From Kluyvera genomosp. 1 (GTDB lineage: Bacteria > Pseudomonadota > Gammaproteobacteria > Enterobacterales > Enterobacteriaceae): 64,000 bases of DNA. Location: the NCBI RefSeq assembly GCF_001266615.1, contig NZ_LGHZ01000014.1, forward strand, positions 1-64,000, read 5' to 3'. Within the stretch, counting starts at the first letter, position 1, and every line of letters begins with the position of its first letter. This document shows, piece by piece, positions 52,689 through 63,917 of this stretch. The notes beneath the pieces were generated by a model. It did not search any database, was not told the origin of the DNA, and saw only the letters and a program-made list of their open reading frames with translations. The translations under genes and the position numbers were made by a program.

Positions 52689-53534
52689 CTACTTCCCGGC
52701 GTCCGGATGGGTATCAAACGCCGCCATGACCGCCGCCAGTTCCGCGACGCTAAAGCCATGTTTCGGGTCATCAACCCCTAGCCCAAAGCGGCTCTGCAAC
52801 GCTTCATACAGCGCAGGAACATCCGGGAAATCCACCTTCTCGACCACGTGGTTTTTATCCCAGTGGGTAAAGTGGAAATTGGTGAGGGTCATTTTACCGC
52901 CGTCCGGTAGATGGCGGCACATCAACAGATGGTGACGGAAATGCGACTGCGGCCAGTGCGCCGACCAGAAGTTGCCCATCACATAGTCGGAAGCGTACTG
53001 GCGACCAAGATCGAAGTGATACATCGACTGCCAGTGGTCGTGATGGCTAAACTGCAGGATCCATTCTTGATTTTCATATAGCAGGCGGTAATCACCGTGC
53101 GGTGTAGTCTGCACGATATCGGCTAGCAGTTTGATTGGTGCGGTCAGCGTTTGGCCACCAAAACCAACATCAGCAATCCAACGTTCGCCATCCACTTCCA
53201 CCAACAACAGACGGTGGGTACGCGGCGGCATTTGCGGGGGATGCGCCAGTACGACGCGACCGAGCAGGCTGCGGACGTTAAAGCCAATCTCGCGCAGTGC
53301 GCGCTCAAACAGGCCGTTTTGTTCAAAGCAGTAACCGCCGCGACGGGCATTGACGAGCTTATCTTCCAGCGCTTGATCATCGAGATGCATCTCGCGCGGC
53401 AGCAGCACATCAAGGTTTTCAAACGGAATGGCACCGTTGTGGTGAAGATGCAAACTGCGCAGCGTCTCGATAGAAACATCGGGGGTGCCCGTCCAACCCA
53501 GACGAGCAAAATAGGCGTTTAAAAAGCGGGTCAT
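52689..53534 (-). CDS. nhoA: NhoA, arylamine N-acetyltransferase
   Basis: 281 residues from MTRFLNAYFARLGWTG, the length of E. coli NhoA. The catalytic triad is intact: C69 in RRGGYCFEQN, H107 in PRTHRLLLV and D122 in WIADVGFGG. It acetylates arylamines, hydrazines and hydroxylamines with acetyl-CoA, activating some nitroaromatic mutagens. Same chromosomal block as in E. coli, near narV. The start codon at 53534 is chosen because an upstream in-frame TTG/CTG region has no support. Confidence 0.92.
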   Translation of the reverse strand: MTRFLNAYFARLGWTGTPDVSIETLRSLHLHHNGAIPFENLDVLLPREMHLDDQALEDKLVNARRGGYCFEQNGLFERALREIGFNVRSLLGRVVLAHPPQMPPRTHRLLLVEVDGERWIADVGFGGQTLTAPIKLLADIVQTTPHGDYRLLYENQEWILQFSHHDHWQSMYHFDLGRQYASDYVMGNFWSAHWPQSHFRHHLLMCRHLPDGGKMTLTNFHFTHWDKNHVVEKVDFPDVPALYEALQSRFGLGVDDPKHGFSVAELAAVMAAFDTHPDAGK

Positions 53535-53613
53535 CAATGCCTCCAGCATTCTGTGTCCGTACTTTATAGCCTATTTTTGCCCCCGCATTGACTGTTTTGT
53601 GCGATCGGTTGAG

Positions 53614-55266
53614 CTAGCGTGTATTGCGCTGCATCAGCGCTAACGCACTGAGCATTAACGCCAGTCCGACGAACAACGTCAGGCTGGCCATCGCCATGCC
53701 CTGCCCAACCGAACCCTGCTCAAACTGCCGCCAGATAAACACCGCCACGGTCTGTGTTCCGGCTGGAGCCAGCAGGAGTGAGGTCACCAGCTCGCGGGAG
53801 GCGACGGCAAAGACCATCAGCATCGCCGCCAGCAGCGCCGGAAACACCAGCGGCAACACTATCAACCGCAGCGCATGAAACGACGACGCTCCGTGAACCC
53901 GTGCCGCAGGTTCCAGATTGGTGCCCAATTGCCGCAGCGCGCTGCCAACATAGCGCACCGGCCACGGCAGCAGCAGACAGCAATAGGAAAGCAGCAGCAT
54001 AAACCACGTGTTATACGGCGACAGCGGCCAGAACGGCTGATTCCACAACAAAATCAGCCCCACACCGACCACCACACCGGGGAGCGCGGCGGGCATCAAC
54101 GACAGTGCATCAATCAGCGCACTGCCTTTGATCTTTTGCACCAGTACCAACCAGGCAGCCACCAGGCCAAGCAGCCCGACAATCAGGGCCGACGCCAGCG
54201 CCAGCGATAAACTGGTGCCCAGCGCCGACAGCGCATCGCCCTGCTGGGCAAACAGCGCGCTGAAATGCCGCCAGGTAAAGTTATCGCCATTCAGGCCACC
54301 GGATAAGGTGCTCATCAGGCTGGTCGCCACCATCGATGCTGCGGGTAGCAGCACCGCCAGCGCGCCAACGGCCGCCAGCAGCAACATGGCAGGCAGCGTC
54401 ATCCATCCCAGCGCGGCACCGCTGTTTTCACCCGGTTTGCCGGTAACACTGGTCACTTCGGTATTACCGGTAAGCCGCTTTTGCAGCCACCAGGCCAGCA
54501 GCGCCACGGCAATCAGCAACATAGACAGTAGCGACGCACCGGTTAAATCAATTGGCCAGTCGGCGAGCTTTTTCTCAATACCCACGGTGAGCATCACTAC
54601 CCCCGCCCGAGAACCTAAGGCCGCAGGTACGCCGTACTCTTCTATCGCCAGCGTAAAGGCCAGCAGCATCCCGGCAGCCAGCGCCGGAGAGAGCATCGGC
54701 AGCGTCACGTGCCAGAACGCTTGCCAGCTATTAGCGCCGTGCACCCGTGCGACGGTCGCCAGCCGTTGTCCGCTCGCCAGCAGGCTGCGAGACACGGCAA
54801 AGTAGACCACCGGAAAGATATTGAGCGTCATCACCAGCACAATCCCCAACCGGCTGAACAGCAGATCGTTGAGATCCCAGCCGGTGAGCTGTTGAAGATA
54901 GCCGTTATGCTGGAGTACCAGCATCCACGACAGCGCGGCAATGTATGGCGGCGTAAGAAAAGGAATTAAAAACAGCAAATCCCACAGTTTGGGGACTGGC
55001 AGGTTAAACAACCCGCGCAGGACGCCCAACGGCAGGCCGATAAACACGCTTGCCAGCGCTACCCCACAGGCAATCCACAGCGTACCGCCGAGCATCGGCA
55101 TCAGCTGCGGATCGTTTAGCAAAGCGGGAACGCCGCTAAACGGCTCGCCCAGCGATCCGGCACTCAATTGCGGGAAAATGCCCTGCAGGAGGATAAACAA
55201 TAGCGGCAGCGCCACCAGCACAACCAGGGCGGTCAGCGTGGCAGCGGAGAGGAATTTTTGTTTCAC
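53614..55266 (-). CDS. ABC importer permease, fused two-unit (Fe3+/phosphonate type)
   Basis: 550 residues from GTG 55266, which has AAGGAA upstream; a TTG at 55287 would add seven residues. About 12 membrane helices in two homologous halves, each ending in an EAA-type loop (ARVHGANSWQAFWHVTLPML and ARVHGASSFHALRLIVLPLV). Such fused permeases belong to the ferric-iron/2-aminoethylphosphonate/spermidine-like class. Last gene of the ATPase-SBP-permease operon, 63 bp after the binding protein. Confidence 0.85.
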   Translation of the reverse strand: MKQKFLSAATLTALVVLVALPLLFILLQGIFPQLSAGSLGEPFSGVPALLNDPQLMPMLGGTLWIACGVALASVFIGLPLGVLRGLFNLPVPKLWDLLFLIPFLTPPYIAALSWMLVLQHNGYLQQLTGWDLNDLLFSRLGIVLVMTLNIFPVVYFAVSRSLLASGQRLATVARVHGANSWQAFWHVTLPMLSPALAAGMLLAFTLAIEEYGVPAALGSRAGVVMLTVGIEKKLADWPIDLTGASLLSMLLIAVALLAWWLQKRLTGNTEVTSVTGKPGENSGAALGWMTLPAMLLLAAVGALAVLLPAASMVATSLMSTLSGGLNGDNFTWRHFSALFAQQGDALSALGTSLSLALASALIVGLLGLVAAWLVLVQKIKGSALIDALSLMPAALPGVVVGVGLILLWNQPFWPLSPYNTWFMLLLSYCCLLLPWPVRYVGSALRQLGTNLEPAARVHGASSFHALRLIVLPLVFPALLAAMLMVFAVASRELVTSLLLAPAGTQTVAVFIWRQFEQGSVGQGMAMASLTLFVGLALMLSALALMQRNTR

Positions 55267-55329
55267 CCGACGTTCCTTGAATGGCAAACCGCCCGGCGGC
55301 TTAACCCCCCACCGGGCGGAGAAGGAAAA

Positions 55330-56289
55330 TTATTGCCCGAACAAGGCGTTAAAACGTGAAAGCACCGCGCTGCGCTCGCTGCTGCCGTCGCTGGTGGTCG
55401 GCAGAATTTTCAGCTCACCCAACAGCGGGCGTTTCGCTGGCACATCGCTGCGCGCAGGCATCAACCAGGCATCAGCCACCATCGCCTGGCCTTCTGGGGA
55501 CAGCACGTAATCGACAAAGGCTTTCGCATCATCCGCGTGCTGAGTGGTTTTGAGGATCATCATCGGACGCGGCGCAATCACCGTGCCGCTGGCCGGGAAA
55601 ATCACTTTCAGCGATTCACCCTGAGCAATATTGCCATAAGAGACATAGTCCACCGCGCCAAACACCGCCGCTTTCGCGCCCTGCATCACCGGCGTGACTG
55701 CCTGCGCGTTCGGGCCGCTCACCACCATGCCATTCTTTTTCAACGCATCAAATAGTGTCCAGGCTTTATCCCCCAGACCATTTTGTAACCCGAGAAGCAA
55801 ATCCAGCGACGCGCCGGAAAGCGCGGGGTCTGGCGTGGTCACCTTATCTTTAAAGGCCGCGTCGGTGAGATCGTTCCACTCTTTCGGTTCCGGTGTGCCG
55901 CTTTTGCTGTTCCACACAATCCCCAGCGCGGAAATGCCCTGCGCCACGTAGTCCGCCGACTTAAGCGTCGCCGGGACGTGACCGGCGTTGCCGCTTTGAT
56001 ACGGCATGAGCCAGCCGCGATGGTGCAGATCTTCCGCCGTGTCCCACGACGCAGAGATCAGTACATCTGCCTGCGGATTGGCCTGCTCGGCTTCCAGACG
56101 CGCCATCACCTTGCCGGTGGTAGCCTGGAAAATATTCACCTTCACGCCGGTTTTCTTCTCGTAACCACTGGCAAGACTCTTGGCCAACGAACCCGGCCCT
56201 GCGGTATACACGGTCAGCGCATGCGCGCTGGAAATCATGGTGGCAGATAACATCATGGCAAGCGCAACGCCCTGTTTAATGGATTTCAT
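55330..56289 (-). CDS. ABC importer periplasmic binding protein
   Basis: 319 residues. Signal peptide MKSIKQGVALAMMLSATMISSAHA-L; mature protein starts TVYTAGPGSLAKSL. It is a family 1/Fbp-like protein with KKTGVKVNIFQATTGKVMARLEAE and ADVLISASWDTAEDL. Such proteins bind ferric iron, phosphonates or thiamine-like solutes; I see no conserved paired tyrosines of ferric-binding proteins, so the ligand is uncertain. Overlaps the ATPase gene by 4 bp (ATGA). Confidence 0.83.
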   Translation of the reverse strand: MKSIKQGVALAMMLSATMISSAHALTVYTAGPGSLAKSLASGYEKKTGVKVNIFQATTGKVMARLEAEQANPQADVLISASWDTAEDLHHRGWLMPYQSGNAGHVPATLKSADYVAQGISALGIVWNSKSGTPEPKEWNDLTDAAFKDKVTTPDPALSGASLDLLLGLQNGLGDKAWTLFDALKKNGMVVSGPNAQAVTPVMQGAKAAVFGAVDYVSYGNIAQGESLKVIFPASGTVIAPRPMMILKTTQHADDAKAFVDYVLSPEGQAMVADAWLMPARSDVPAKRPLLGELKILPTTSDGSSERSAVLSRFNALFGQ

Positions 56290-56990
56290 ACAAGTTCCCC
56301 TGAGGATGAAGCAACGGCGCGAACAGCAGCAATGCTGCCCGCAGAAAGATGCACAATACGGTCAGCCAGCAGCTCCGCTTCGCGACGGTCGTGCGTGACG
56401 TAGACGGCGGTAATACCCAGTTGGCGCAACAGACGGCTCATCTCAATGCACAGGGATTCACGCAGTTCGCTATCAAGATTGGAGAGTGGTTCATCGAACA
56501 GCAGTACTCGCGGTTCGGCAACAATCGCTCGTGCCAGCGCCACACGCTGCTGTTGACCGCCGGAAAGTCCCGAGGGTTTACGTCCGCCAAAGTCCGCGAG
56601 CCCGACCCTCGCCAGCGCCTCGTTAACTCGCCGCTCGCGTTCACCCGGCGCCACGCCGCGCATCCGTAGCGGAAACGCCACGTTCTGCGCTGCCGTCATA
56701 TGCGGCCACAGGGCGTAATCCTGGAAAACCATACCAATATCGCGCTGCTCCGGTGGCATTCCCCAACCGGGTTTTGCCACCAGACGATCGCCGAAGTGGA
56801 TGTGACCTGTTGCCGGGACGCTCAGTCCTGCTAACAAGCGCAATAGCGTGCTTTTTCCGCAGCCAGAGGGGCCCAGCAGCGCAACAATACTGCCCGGTTC
56901 GATGTGCAAAGAGATGTTGTCAAGTACGGTGGTGGCACCGAAGGCGAAGGAGACGCCGTCGAGCCGAATACTGGTAAGCGCGCGCATCAT
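56286..56990 (-). CDS. ABC importer ATPase, short form
   Basis: 234 residues from ATG 56990 (GGGGAGGG upstream). Walker A GPSGCGKST (40-48), Q-loop VFQDYALWPHM, signature LSGGQQQR, Walker B VLLFDEPLSNLD and H-loop VYVTHDR. FbpC/PotA-type ATPases usually have a C-terminal TOBE domain to about 350 residues; here the protein ends right after the H-loop region, so the regulatory domain is absent. First gene of the operon; its promoter is in the 165-bp gap to the divergent flavin reductase. Confidence 0.87.
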   Translation of the reverse strand: MMRALTSIRLDGVSFAFGATTVLDNISLHIEPGSIVALLGPSGCGKSTLLRLLAGLSVPATGHIHFGDRLVAKPGWGMPPEQRDIGMVFQDYALWPHMTAAQNVAFPLRMRGVAPGERERRVNEALARVGLADFGGRKPSGLSGGQQQRVALARAIVAEPRVLLFDEPLSNLDSELRESLCIEMSRLLRQLGITAVYVTHDRREAELLADRIVHLSAGSIAAVRAVASSSGELV

Positions 56991-57179
56991 CGCCCTCCCC
57001 GTGGGAGTTGCCATAAAGCGGCCGCGCTCACCTGGGATAAATACAGGGGAGCTAACATTTTGTTATCCTCTTTGGGACTTAGTGCAGGCGACTATAGGCA
57101 GGCGATATGACGTATTGATTACGTTTTTATTGCGATTTAATGTGTTGCCAGCGCACGCCATTTAGCCAAAGGAAAATCC

Positions 57180-57770
57180 ATGAGCCGCTTTCGTCCCGTT
57201 GAACTCCCGCACGCCAGCCGTCTGCTCAACCACGGCCCAACCATTCTCATCACCAGCTACGACGTGGAAACGCGACGCCGTAACATCATGGCGGCCGCCT
57301 GGTCAATGCCGGTCGAGTTTGCGCCGCCACGAATTGCGATTGTGGTCGATAAGAGCGCGTGGTCGCGGGAAATCATCGAACGCAACGGCACCTTTGGCAT
57401 CGTAGTGCCGGGTGTCGCCGCGGCAAGTTGGACCTATGCAGTGGGGAGCGTCAGCGGGCGCGATGAGGATAAATTTAACGCCTACGGCATTCCGGCGATA
57501 ACCGGCCCAGTGCTCGGCCTTCCGTTGGTGGAAGAAAAATGCCTGGCGTGGATGGAGTGTCGTTTGCTGCCCGCCACCGCCGCGGCAGCTCAGTACGATA
57601 CGCTATTTGGTGAAGTGGTTTCCGCGGCCGCCGATGAACAGGCGTTCGTCGCTGGACGCTGGCAGTTCGACGACGATAAGCGCAATACCCTGCATCATCT
57701 CGGCGCGGGAACCTTTGTCGCCAGCGGCAGACAAATTCGCGCCAATACGCCGGACGAGAAGCCGATTTAA
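57180..57770 (+). CDS. Flavin reductase-like (FMN-binding split barrel) protein
   Basis: 196 residues. LINHGPTILITSYD-type start (SRLLNHGPTILITSYDVETR), NIMAAAWSMPVEFAPPRIAIVVDKSAW and RNGTFGIVVPG are the signature of the DIM6/NTAB flavin reductase family, which reduce FMN with NAD(P)H for partner monooxygenases or bind FMN alone. No partner oxygenase is adjacent. Ends near a long hairpin shared with pptA. Confidence 0.82.
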   Translation: MSRFRPVELPHASRLLNHGPTILITSYDVETRRRNIMAAAWSMPVEFAPPRIAIVVDKSAWSREIIERNGTFGIVVPGVAAASWTYAVGSVSGRDEDKFNAYGIPAITGPVLGLPLVEEKCLAWMECRLLPATAAAAQYDTLFGEVVSAAADEQAFVAGRWQFDDDKRNTLHHLGAGTFVASGRQIRANTPDEKPI

Positions 57771-57806
57771 CGCGGGCGGGAGTCTGTGTGTAATGAGTAT
57801 GAAAAT

Positions 57807-57840
57807 CGGGCTACGCGTCAATGGCATTGACCGTAGCCCG
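57807..57840. terminator. Long hairpin between flavin reductase and pptA
   Basis: CGGGCTAC (57807-57814) pairs with GTAGCCCG (57833-57840), and inside GTCAATG pairs with CATTGAC, giving about 15 bp with one mismatch zone. Shared by convergent genes. Confidence 0.75.
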
Positions 57841-57869
57841 AACAGAACGCAGTGATGGCGGCAGATCCG

Positions 57870-58097
57870 CTACATGCTATAACCCGGCTTTTTAATCAGC
57901 TCATCCATCTTCGGCGCGATTTCGCCATCCCACACCTGCTGCCAATCACTCTCCTGCACCTGATTTAGCGCCACGCTCACCGCGCGGTCTTTGGTGTTCA
58001 GATGGCGAATCAGCACTTCGGTAATGTCGGCGGCCAGCGCGGTTTTTTGTTCATCGCTCAGCTCGCGGGGAAAACATTTAATATCAACGTGTGGCAT
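57870..58097 (-). CDS. pptA: PptA (YdcE), 4-oxalocrotonate tautomerase-like protein
   Basis: 75 residues. Starts [13 protein letters not shown]; after removal of Met the N-terminal Pro is the catalytic base of the tautomerase superfamily. [22 protein letters not shown] and [16 protein letters not shown] agree with E. coli PptA (77). E. coli PptA is a dimeric phenylpyruvate-type tautomerase with weak activity; the physiological substrate is unknown. Confidence 0.92.
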   Translation of the reverse strand: MPHVDIKCFPRELSDEQKTALAADITEVLIRHLNTKDRAVSVALNQVQESDWQQVWDGEIAPKMDELIKKPGYSM

Positions 58098-58180
58098 GGG
58101 CAGGACTCCTTATCATTTGAGGTTTAAAACTATCATAGCGCGACCAAAACGACTGACATTCTGTGCGCTAATACAGCGAA

Positions 58181-58723
58181 TTAATTCGCTTTTTGGGCCA
58201 TCAATTCCGCGACCAATGCTTCGGTATCACGACGGTTTCGGAGGCGGACAAAACGGATGTGCTGCCAGCAAGGATCGTGCATATCGCGGAGATAGCGCTG
58301 ACGGTTGGTGCGCCAGGTTTTGAGCGTCCACAGGATTATCGATTCGCGGCTGGCAAACGATCGCAGAAAGCTTTCGCGATTGCCGGTTCCGGGCCACAGC
58401 TCCTGTTGCCGCCACGCCCGCGTAGCCGCGCGGGAGACCGCCTGACGCAGGGTGCGACAGAAACCATAATCGACCCACACCACCATATCAACATCCCGCC
58501 ACTTTACCGGGCGACTGCGGTTATAGTTGCCGTCCAGCACCCAGCCCGGTGTGTTGATGGCTTCGGTCAGCTTCGCCAACAGTTCATCATCCGGCGTACC
58601 CTGCCAGTCGGGACGCCAGTACAAGCGGTCCATTTCGATATACGGCAGAGAGAGCGTTTTCGCCAGCCGTCGCGCAAGCGTCGATTTGCCGACACCACTC
58701 GTACCTACCACGTTGATTTTCAT
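58181..58723 (-). CDS. P-loop kinase, FlaR/adenylate kinase-like
   Basis: 180 residues. Walker A GTSGVGKST (7-15), EMDRLYWRPDWQGTPDDELL (the 'D.LYW.P.W' motif of the FlaR/'topology modulation' group), WVLDGNY and a C-terminal VRLRNRRDTEALV. These small kinases are common in bacteria and not assigned a substrate. Minus strand, 84 bp after pptA's upstream neighbour; no clear operon. Confidence 0.78.
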   Translation of the reverse strand: MKINVVGTSGVGKSTLARRLAKTLSLPYIEMDRLYWRPDWQGTPDDELLAKLTEAINTPGWVLDGNYNRSRPVKWRDVDMVVWVDYGFCRTLRQAVSRAATRAWRQQELWPGTGNRESFLRSFASRESIILWTLKTWRTNRQRYLRDMHDPCWQHIRFVRLRNRRDTEALVAELMAQKAN

Positions 58724-58813
58724 CGTTGCCTCACCCGCATTCAGAAGGTTGCATATAAACCTGCGGACATTACACTAAATAAATTCCGCGAAAATATGAA
58801 CCAGATTCATTAA

Positions 58814-60308
<1,495 letters not shown>

Positions 60309-60319
60309 GGCTTCTCCTG

Positions 60320-61246
60320 TTACGCCTCGGGCAATCCCCCAAAGCGTTGATAATAGAGCGGCCCCGGCGCGGGCAGTTCGCCCACCGAACTTTCGCCTTT
60401 TTCACTGACAAAAGCCTGCGCCCCAGGGGCCACGCGTTGATAGATGTTGATGCACAGTTGGCGCGCCGTTTGCCCCAGCCAGTGGGCGGGCAGCAGCTCT
60501 TCCGGCAGCAGCGGATCTTTAAGCACCACGCGGCGGTAGAAATGGATCAGCAGCAAACGGATCTGGAAGCAGCGTTCCGGCGTCAGTTCATCCGGTTCGG
60601 CATCGCGCAGCAGCGGTAATAGCGGCCGGAATAGCGTGATAAACGCGTCATACATGGCATTCTGTTCGGTCAGATGCCAGCACTCCTCCACCCGCTCGCG
60701 AAGCGCTGCGCGGGAGATGGCCAGCGGAGAATGAGCTTCAAAGAAGATGACGTTCTCTGCCACGCCCGCCTCATGCAACAACGACTGTACGTCGGCCAGT
60801 TTTTGCGACGGCGAAGCCAGCAGGCTCGGCGCAAGCACGCCAAACCCCTGCCAGATCAGCTGTTTTTTCACTTCTGCCAGGGTGGATTTTTCTAACCCTT
60901 CCGACAGCAGCAGCAGCCAAGTACCGTCCCACTCCGGCGCGCTGGCGCGGTAGATTTTGCTCTCCGCGCGGCGGGTTAGGCGTAGCCCCTTATCACTCAG
61001 GCGATAAAAGCTGCGGCGGCCGATTCGCACGACGTCCAGCCACTCCTCTTTGTTCAAGCGAAACAACGCGGTACGCACAAAGCGTTCGCCGAATCCCAAT
61101 CCCTCTAATAACGCAGCTACGCTTCCCAGCCAGACTTCACCGCCGCGCTGGGATAAGCAGTCACCGTATAACGAGGCGATAAGCGAGGTGCCGCTGATGG
61201 GCATCGTCGTCACCGCCTGCTGAATAAAGCTATCGAGTTTGTCCAT
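60320..61246 (-). CDS. paaX: PaaX, phenylacetyl-CoA-responsive repressor
   Basis: 308 residues from [20 protein letters not shown] (ATG 61246, matching the E. coli start; an ATG three codons earlier exists). N-terminal winged helix [46 protein letters not shown]. It represses the paa operon until phenylacetyl-CoA binds. The C-terminal end is a few residues shorter than E. coli PaaX (316). Lies in an XY transcript after paaK. Confidence 0.92.
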   Translation of the reverse strand: MDKLDSFIQQAVTTMPISGTSLIASLYGDCLSQRGGEVWLGSVAALLEGLGFGERFVRTALFRLNKEEWLDVVRIGRRSFYRLSDKGLRLTRRAESKIYRASAPEWDGTWLLLLSEGLEKSTLAEVKKQLIWQGFGVLAPSLLASPSQKLADVQSLLHEAGVAENVIFFEAHSPLAISRAALRERVEECWHLTEQNAMYDAFITLFRPLLPLLRDAEPDELTPERCFQIRLLLIHFYRRVVLKDPLLPEELLPAHWLGQTARQLCINIYQRVAPGAQAFVSEKGESSVGELPAPGPLYYQRFGGLPEA

Positions 61247-61324
61247 ATGATTCATTCTGTTGTTATTTATATCCTTTTTGAATCATAGCACAGGAAATAA
61301 TCTCAGGTATGGCAGGATCTGGTA

Positions 61325-61343
61325 GCCCGGCGTGATGCCGGGC
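61325..61343. repeat. REP-like hairpin between paaX and paaK
   Basis: GCCCGGC (61325-61331), GTGAT, GCCGGGC (61337-61343). It ends 23 bp before the paaK stop and shares the CCCGGC/GCCGGG core with hairpins at 29883 and 49642. It may end the paa catabolic transcript. Confidence 0.6.
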
Positions 61344-61365
61344 CACCCAAGGTTGAGGGGTTGCC

Positions 61366-62682
61366 TTAACCGTTTGCCGCCGCTTTACGCAGGTCAAACA
61401 CGCGGCACGCTTTGCCTTCAGAGCGAGGAATGCTACCGCAGTTAACGATGCTGACGTCGGTGGAAATGCCAACCATCGACTTAATGCGGTGACGCAGGTG
61501 GTGACAAATCTGGCAGCGCTGTTCGTGGCTCAGCGTTAAGCTGCTTTCTTTCAGCTCGACGCGTACGGAAAGCGAATCAAGATGCCCGCGACGATCCACT
61601 TCCAGCTGGTAGTGCGGCGCCAGATGTTCAATTTTGAGGATCTCTTCTTCCAGCTGCGATGGGAAGACGTTGACGCCACGAATAATCAGCATATCGTCGC
61701 TGCGGCCGCTGATGCGATCCATGCGGCGCATGGTGCGGGCGGTGCCCGGCAGCAGACGCGTCAGGTCGCGGGTACGGTAGCGAATGACCGGCAGCGCTTC
61801 TTTGGTCAACGTGGTGAACAGCAGTTCGCCATGCTGGCCATCGGCCAGCGGCGTGCCGTCTTCCGGGTTGACCACTTCCGGGAAGAAATGGTCTTCCCAG
61901 ATAGTTGGGCCGTCGCTGGTTTCGATGCATTCCATCGCCACGCCTGGGCCCATCACTTCCGACAGGCCATAGATATCCAGCGCGGTAATGCCGAGACGGC
62001 GTTCAATTTCTGCCCGCATGCCCGCGGTCCACGGCTCGGCGCCAAATACGCCGGTACGCAGCGAACAACCGCGCGCATCGCCGCCCATCTGGCGTTCCAG
62101 CTCTTCAATCAGGTTCAGGCAGTAGGACGGCGTTACCATGATCATGTCAGGTTTAAAATCACGAATCAGCTGGGCCTGCTTTTCCGTCTGGCCGCCGGAC
62201 ATCGGGATCACCGTCGCCCCTAAACGTTCCGCACCGTAGTGCGCCCCCAGGCCGCCGGTAAACAAGCCATAGCCGTAGGCGACGTGAATTTTATCTTTCG
62301 CCGAACCACCGGCGGCACGCAGCGAACGGGCGACGATATTTGCCCAGGTGTCGATATCGTTTTGCGTATAGCCGACCACGGTCGGTTTGCCGGTAGTCCC
62401 GGACGACGCATGAATACGCACCACCTGCTCCATCGGCACCGCGAAGGTGTCAAACGGATAGTTATCACGCAGATCCTGCTTGGTGGTGCAGGGAAACTTG
62501 CTCAGATCGCTCAGCTCATGGAAATCATCCGGGTGCACCCCCGCCGCGTCGAACTTACGGCGGTACATCGGAACATTTTCATAGGCGTGTTTGAGCGTCC
62601 ATTTCAGACGTTCGGTTTGCAGAGCCTGTAATTCGTCACGCGATGCGGTTTCAATCGGATCTAATTTTGTTGTAGTTGTCAT
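61366..62682 (-). CDS. paaK: PaaK, phenylacetate-CoA ligase
   Basis: 438 residues from MTTTTKLDPIETASRDELQA (ATG 62682; E. coli 437); an upstream TTG would add eight residues. ANL-family AMP-forming ligase: P-loop SSGTTGKP (93-100), DIYGLSEVMGPG, and the hinge/lid region RISGRSDDMLIIRGVNVFPSQLEEEI. It makes phenylacetyl-CoA, the inducer and first intermediate. 29 bp after paaJ. Confidence 0.94.
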   Translation of the reverse strand: MTTTTKLDPIETASRDELQALQTERLKWTLKHAYENVPMYRRKFDAAGVHPDDFHELSDLSKFPCTTKQDLRDNYPFDTFAVPMEQVVRIHASSGTTGKPTVVGYTQNDIDTWANIVARSLRAAGGSAKDKIHVAYGYGLFTGGLGAHYGAERLGATVIPMSGGQTEKQAQLIRDFKPDMIMVTPSYCLNLIEELERQMGGDARGCSLRTGVFGAEPWTAGMRAEIERRLGITALDIYGLSEVMGPGVAMECIETSDGPTIWEDHFFPEVVNPEDGTPLADGQHGELLFTTLTKEALPVIRYRTRDLTRLLPGTARTMRRMDRISGRSDDMLIIRGVNVFPSQLEEEILKIEHLAPHYQLEVDRRGHLDSLSVRVELKESSLTLSHEQRCQICHHLRHRIKSMVGISTDVSIVNCGSIPRSEGKACRVFDLRKAAANG

Positions 62683-62711
62683 TTTTTTAGGGTACTCGCA
62701 GGTCAATTAGC

Positions 62712-63917
62712 TCACACTCGCTCGAGGATCAGGGCAATGCCCTGGCCCACGCCAATACACATCGTACACAGCGCATAGCGTCCTTTGCGTCGTTCCAGTT
62801 CCAGGCTTGCCGCCAGCGCCAGGCGCACGCCGCTCATGCCCAACGGGTGGCCTAAGGCGATGGCGCCCCCGTTCGGGTTGACGTGCGATGCGTCATCCGC
62901 AAGCCCTAACTGCCTCATCACGCCCAGCGCCTGAGCAGCAAAGGCTTCGTTGAGTTCAATCACGTCCATATCGTTAATATTCAGCCCCGCGCGCTCCAGC
63001 ACTTTACGTACTGCTGGCACCGGCCCCAGTCCCATGTATTTAGGCTCCACGCCCGCCGTGGCCATCGCGACGATGCGCGCACGCGGCGTTAGTCCCTGTG
63101 CATGAGCCTGCTGTTCACTGGCAATGATCATGGCCGCGGCACCATCATTGACGCCGGACGCGTTCCCGGCGGTGACCACGCCACCTTTACGGAATGGGGT
63201 TTTCAGCGCGGCCAACTGTTCCAGGGTGGTCTCTGCGCGTGGATGCTCATCATCACGCACCGCATTCACCGCGCCCTTCTTACCGATTATCTGCACTGGC
63301 ACAATTTCTTGCGCCAGAATGCCGTTACGCTGAGCTTGTGCCGTACGCTGCTGGCTGCGATAAGCGAAGGCGTCCTGGTCTTCACGGCTGATATTTAACA
63401 ATTCAGCTACATTCTCCGCCGTTTCCGGCATGCTGTCAGTACCAAATTGTTGCTGCATGAGCGGGTTCACAAAACGCCAGCCGATGGTGGTATCGAACAT
63501 CTCGGCCTGACGCTGGAAGGCCGATGTGGCTTTGCCCATCACGAACGGCGCACGAGACATCGACTCCACGCCGCCAGCGATCAGCAGATCGGCATCCCCA
63601 GCTTTGATAGCGCGTGCGGCAAAGCCGATAGCATCCAGACCCGAGCCGCACAGGCGGTTAATGGTGGTACCCGCCACGCTGTGCGGATACCCCGCCAGCA
63701 GCGTCGCCATATGCGCCACGTTACGGTTATCTTCACCCGCCTGGTTGGCGCAGCCAAAGATCACATCATCAATGCAGCTGGGGTCCAGACGCGGGTTGCG
63801 GCTCAACAATTCACGCAGCGGGACCGCCGCCAGATCGTCGGCGCGAACGCCCGCCAGCGCGCCGCCGTAGCGGCCAATTGGAGTACGAATTCCGTCACAA
63901 ATAAACGCGTCGCGCAT
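62712..63917 (-). CDS. paaJ: PaaJ, beta-ketoadipyl-CoA thiolase
   Basis: 401 residues, as in E. coli. Catalytic C90 in [10 protein letters not shown], second base histidine in [14 protein letters not shown] and C-terminal [10 protein letters not shown]. It cleaves 3-oxo-5,6-dehydrosuberyl-CoA and 3-oxoadipyl-CoA, releasing acetyl-CoA and finally succinyl-CoA. Start codon overlaps the paaI stop (TAATG), so translation is coupled. Confidence 0.94.
   Translation of the reverse strand: MRDAFICDGIRTPIGRYGGALAGVRADDLAAVPLRELLSRNPRLDPSCIDDVIFGCANQAGEDNRNVAHMATLLAGYPHSVAGTTINRLCGSGLDAIGFAARAIKAGDADLLIAGGVESMSRAPFVMGKATSAFQRQAEMFDTTIGWRFVNPLMQQQFGTDSMPETAENVAELLNISREDQDAFAYRSQQRTAQAQRNGILAQEIVPVQIIGKKGAVNAVRDDEHPRAETTLEQLAALKTPFRKGGVVTAGNASGVNDGAAAMIIASEQQAHAQGLTPRARIVAMATAGVEPKYMGLGPVPAVRKVLERAGLNINDMDVIELNEAFAAQALGVMRQLGLADDASHVNPNGGAIALGHPLGMSGVRLALAASLELERRKGRYALCTMCIGVGQGIALILERV

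Noticed and set aside
54128-54805. A 225-codon plus-strand frame opposite the ABC permease
   Set aside because: Serine/alanine-rich composition typical of antisense reading of a membrane protein gene; no motif and no ribosome site.
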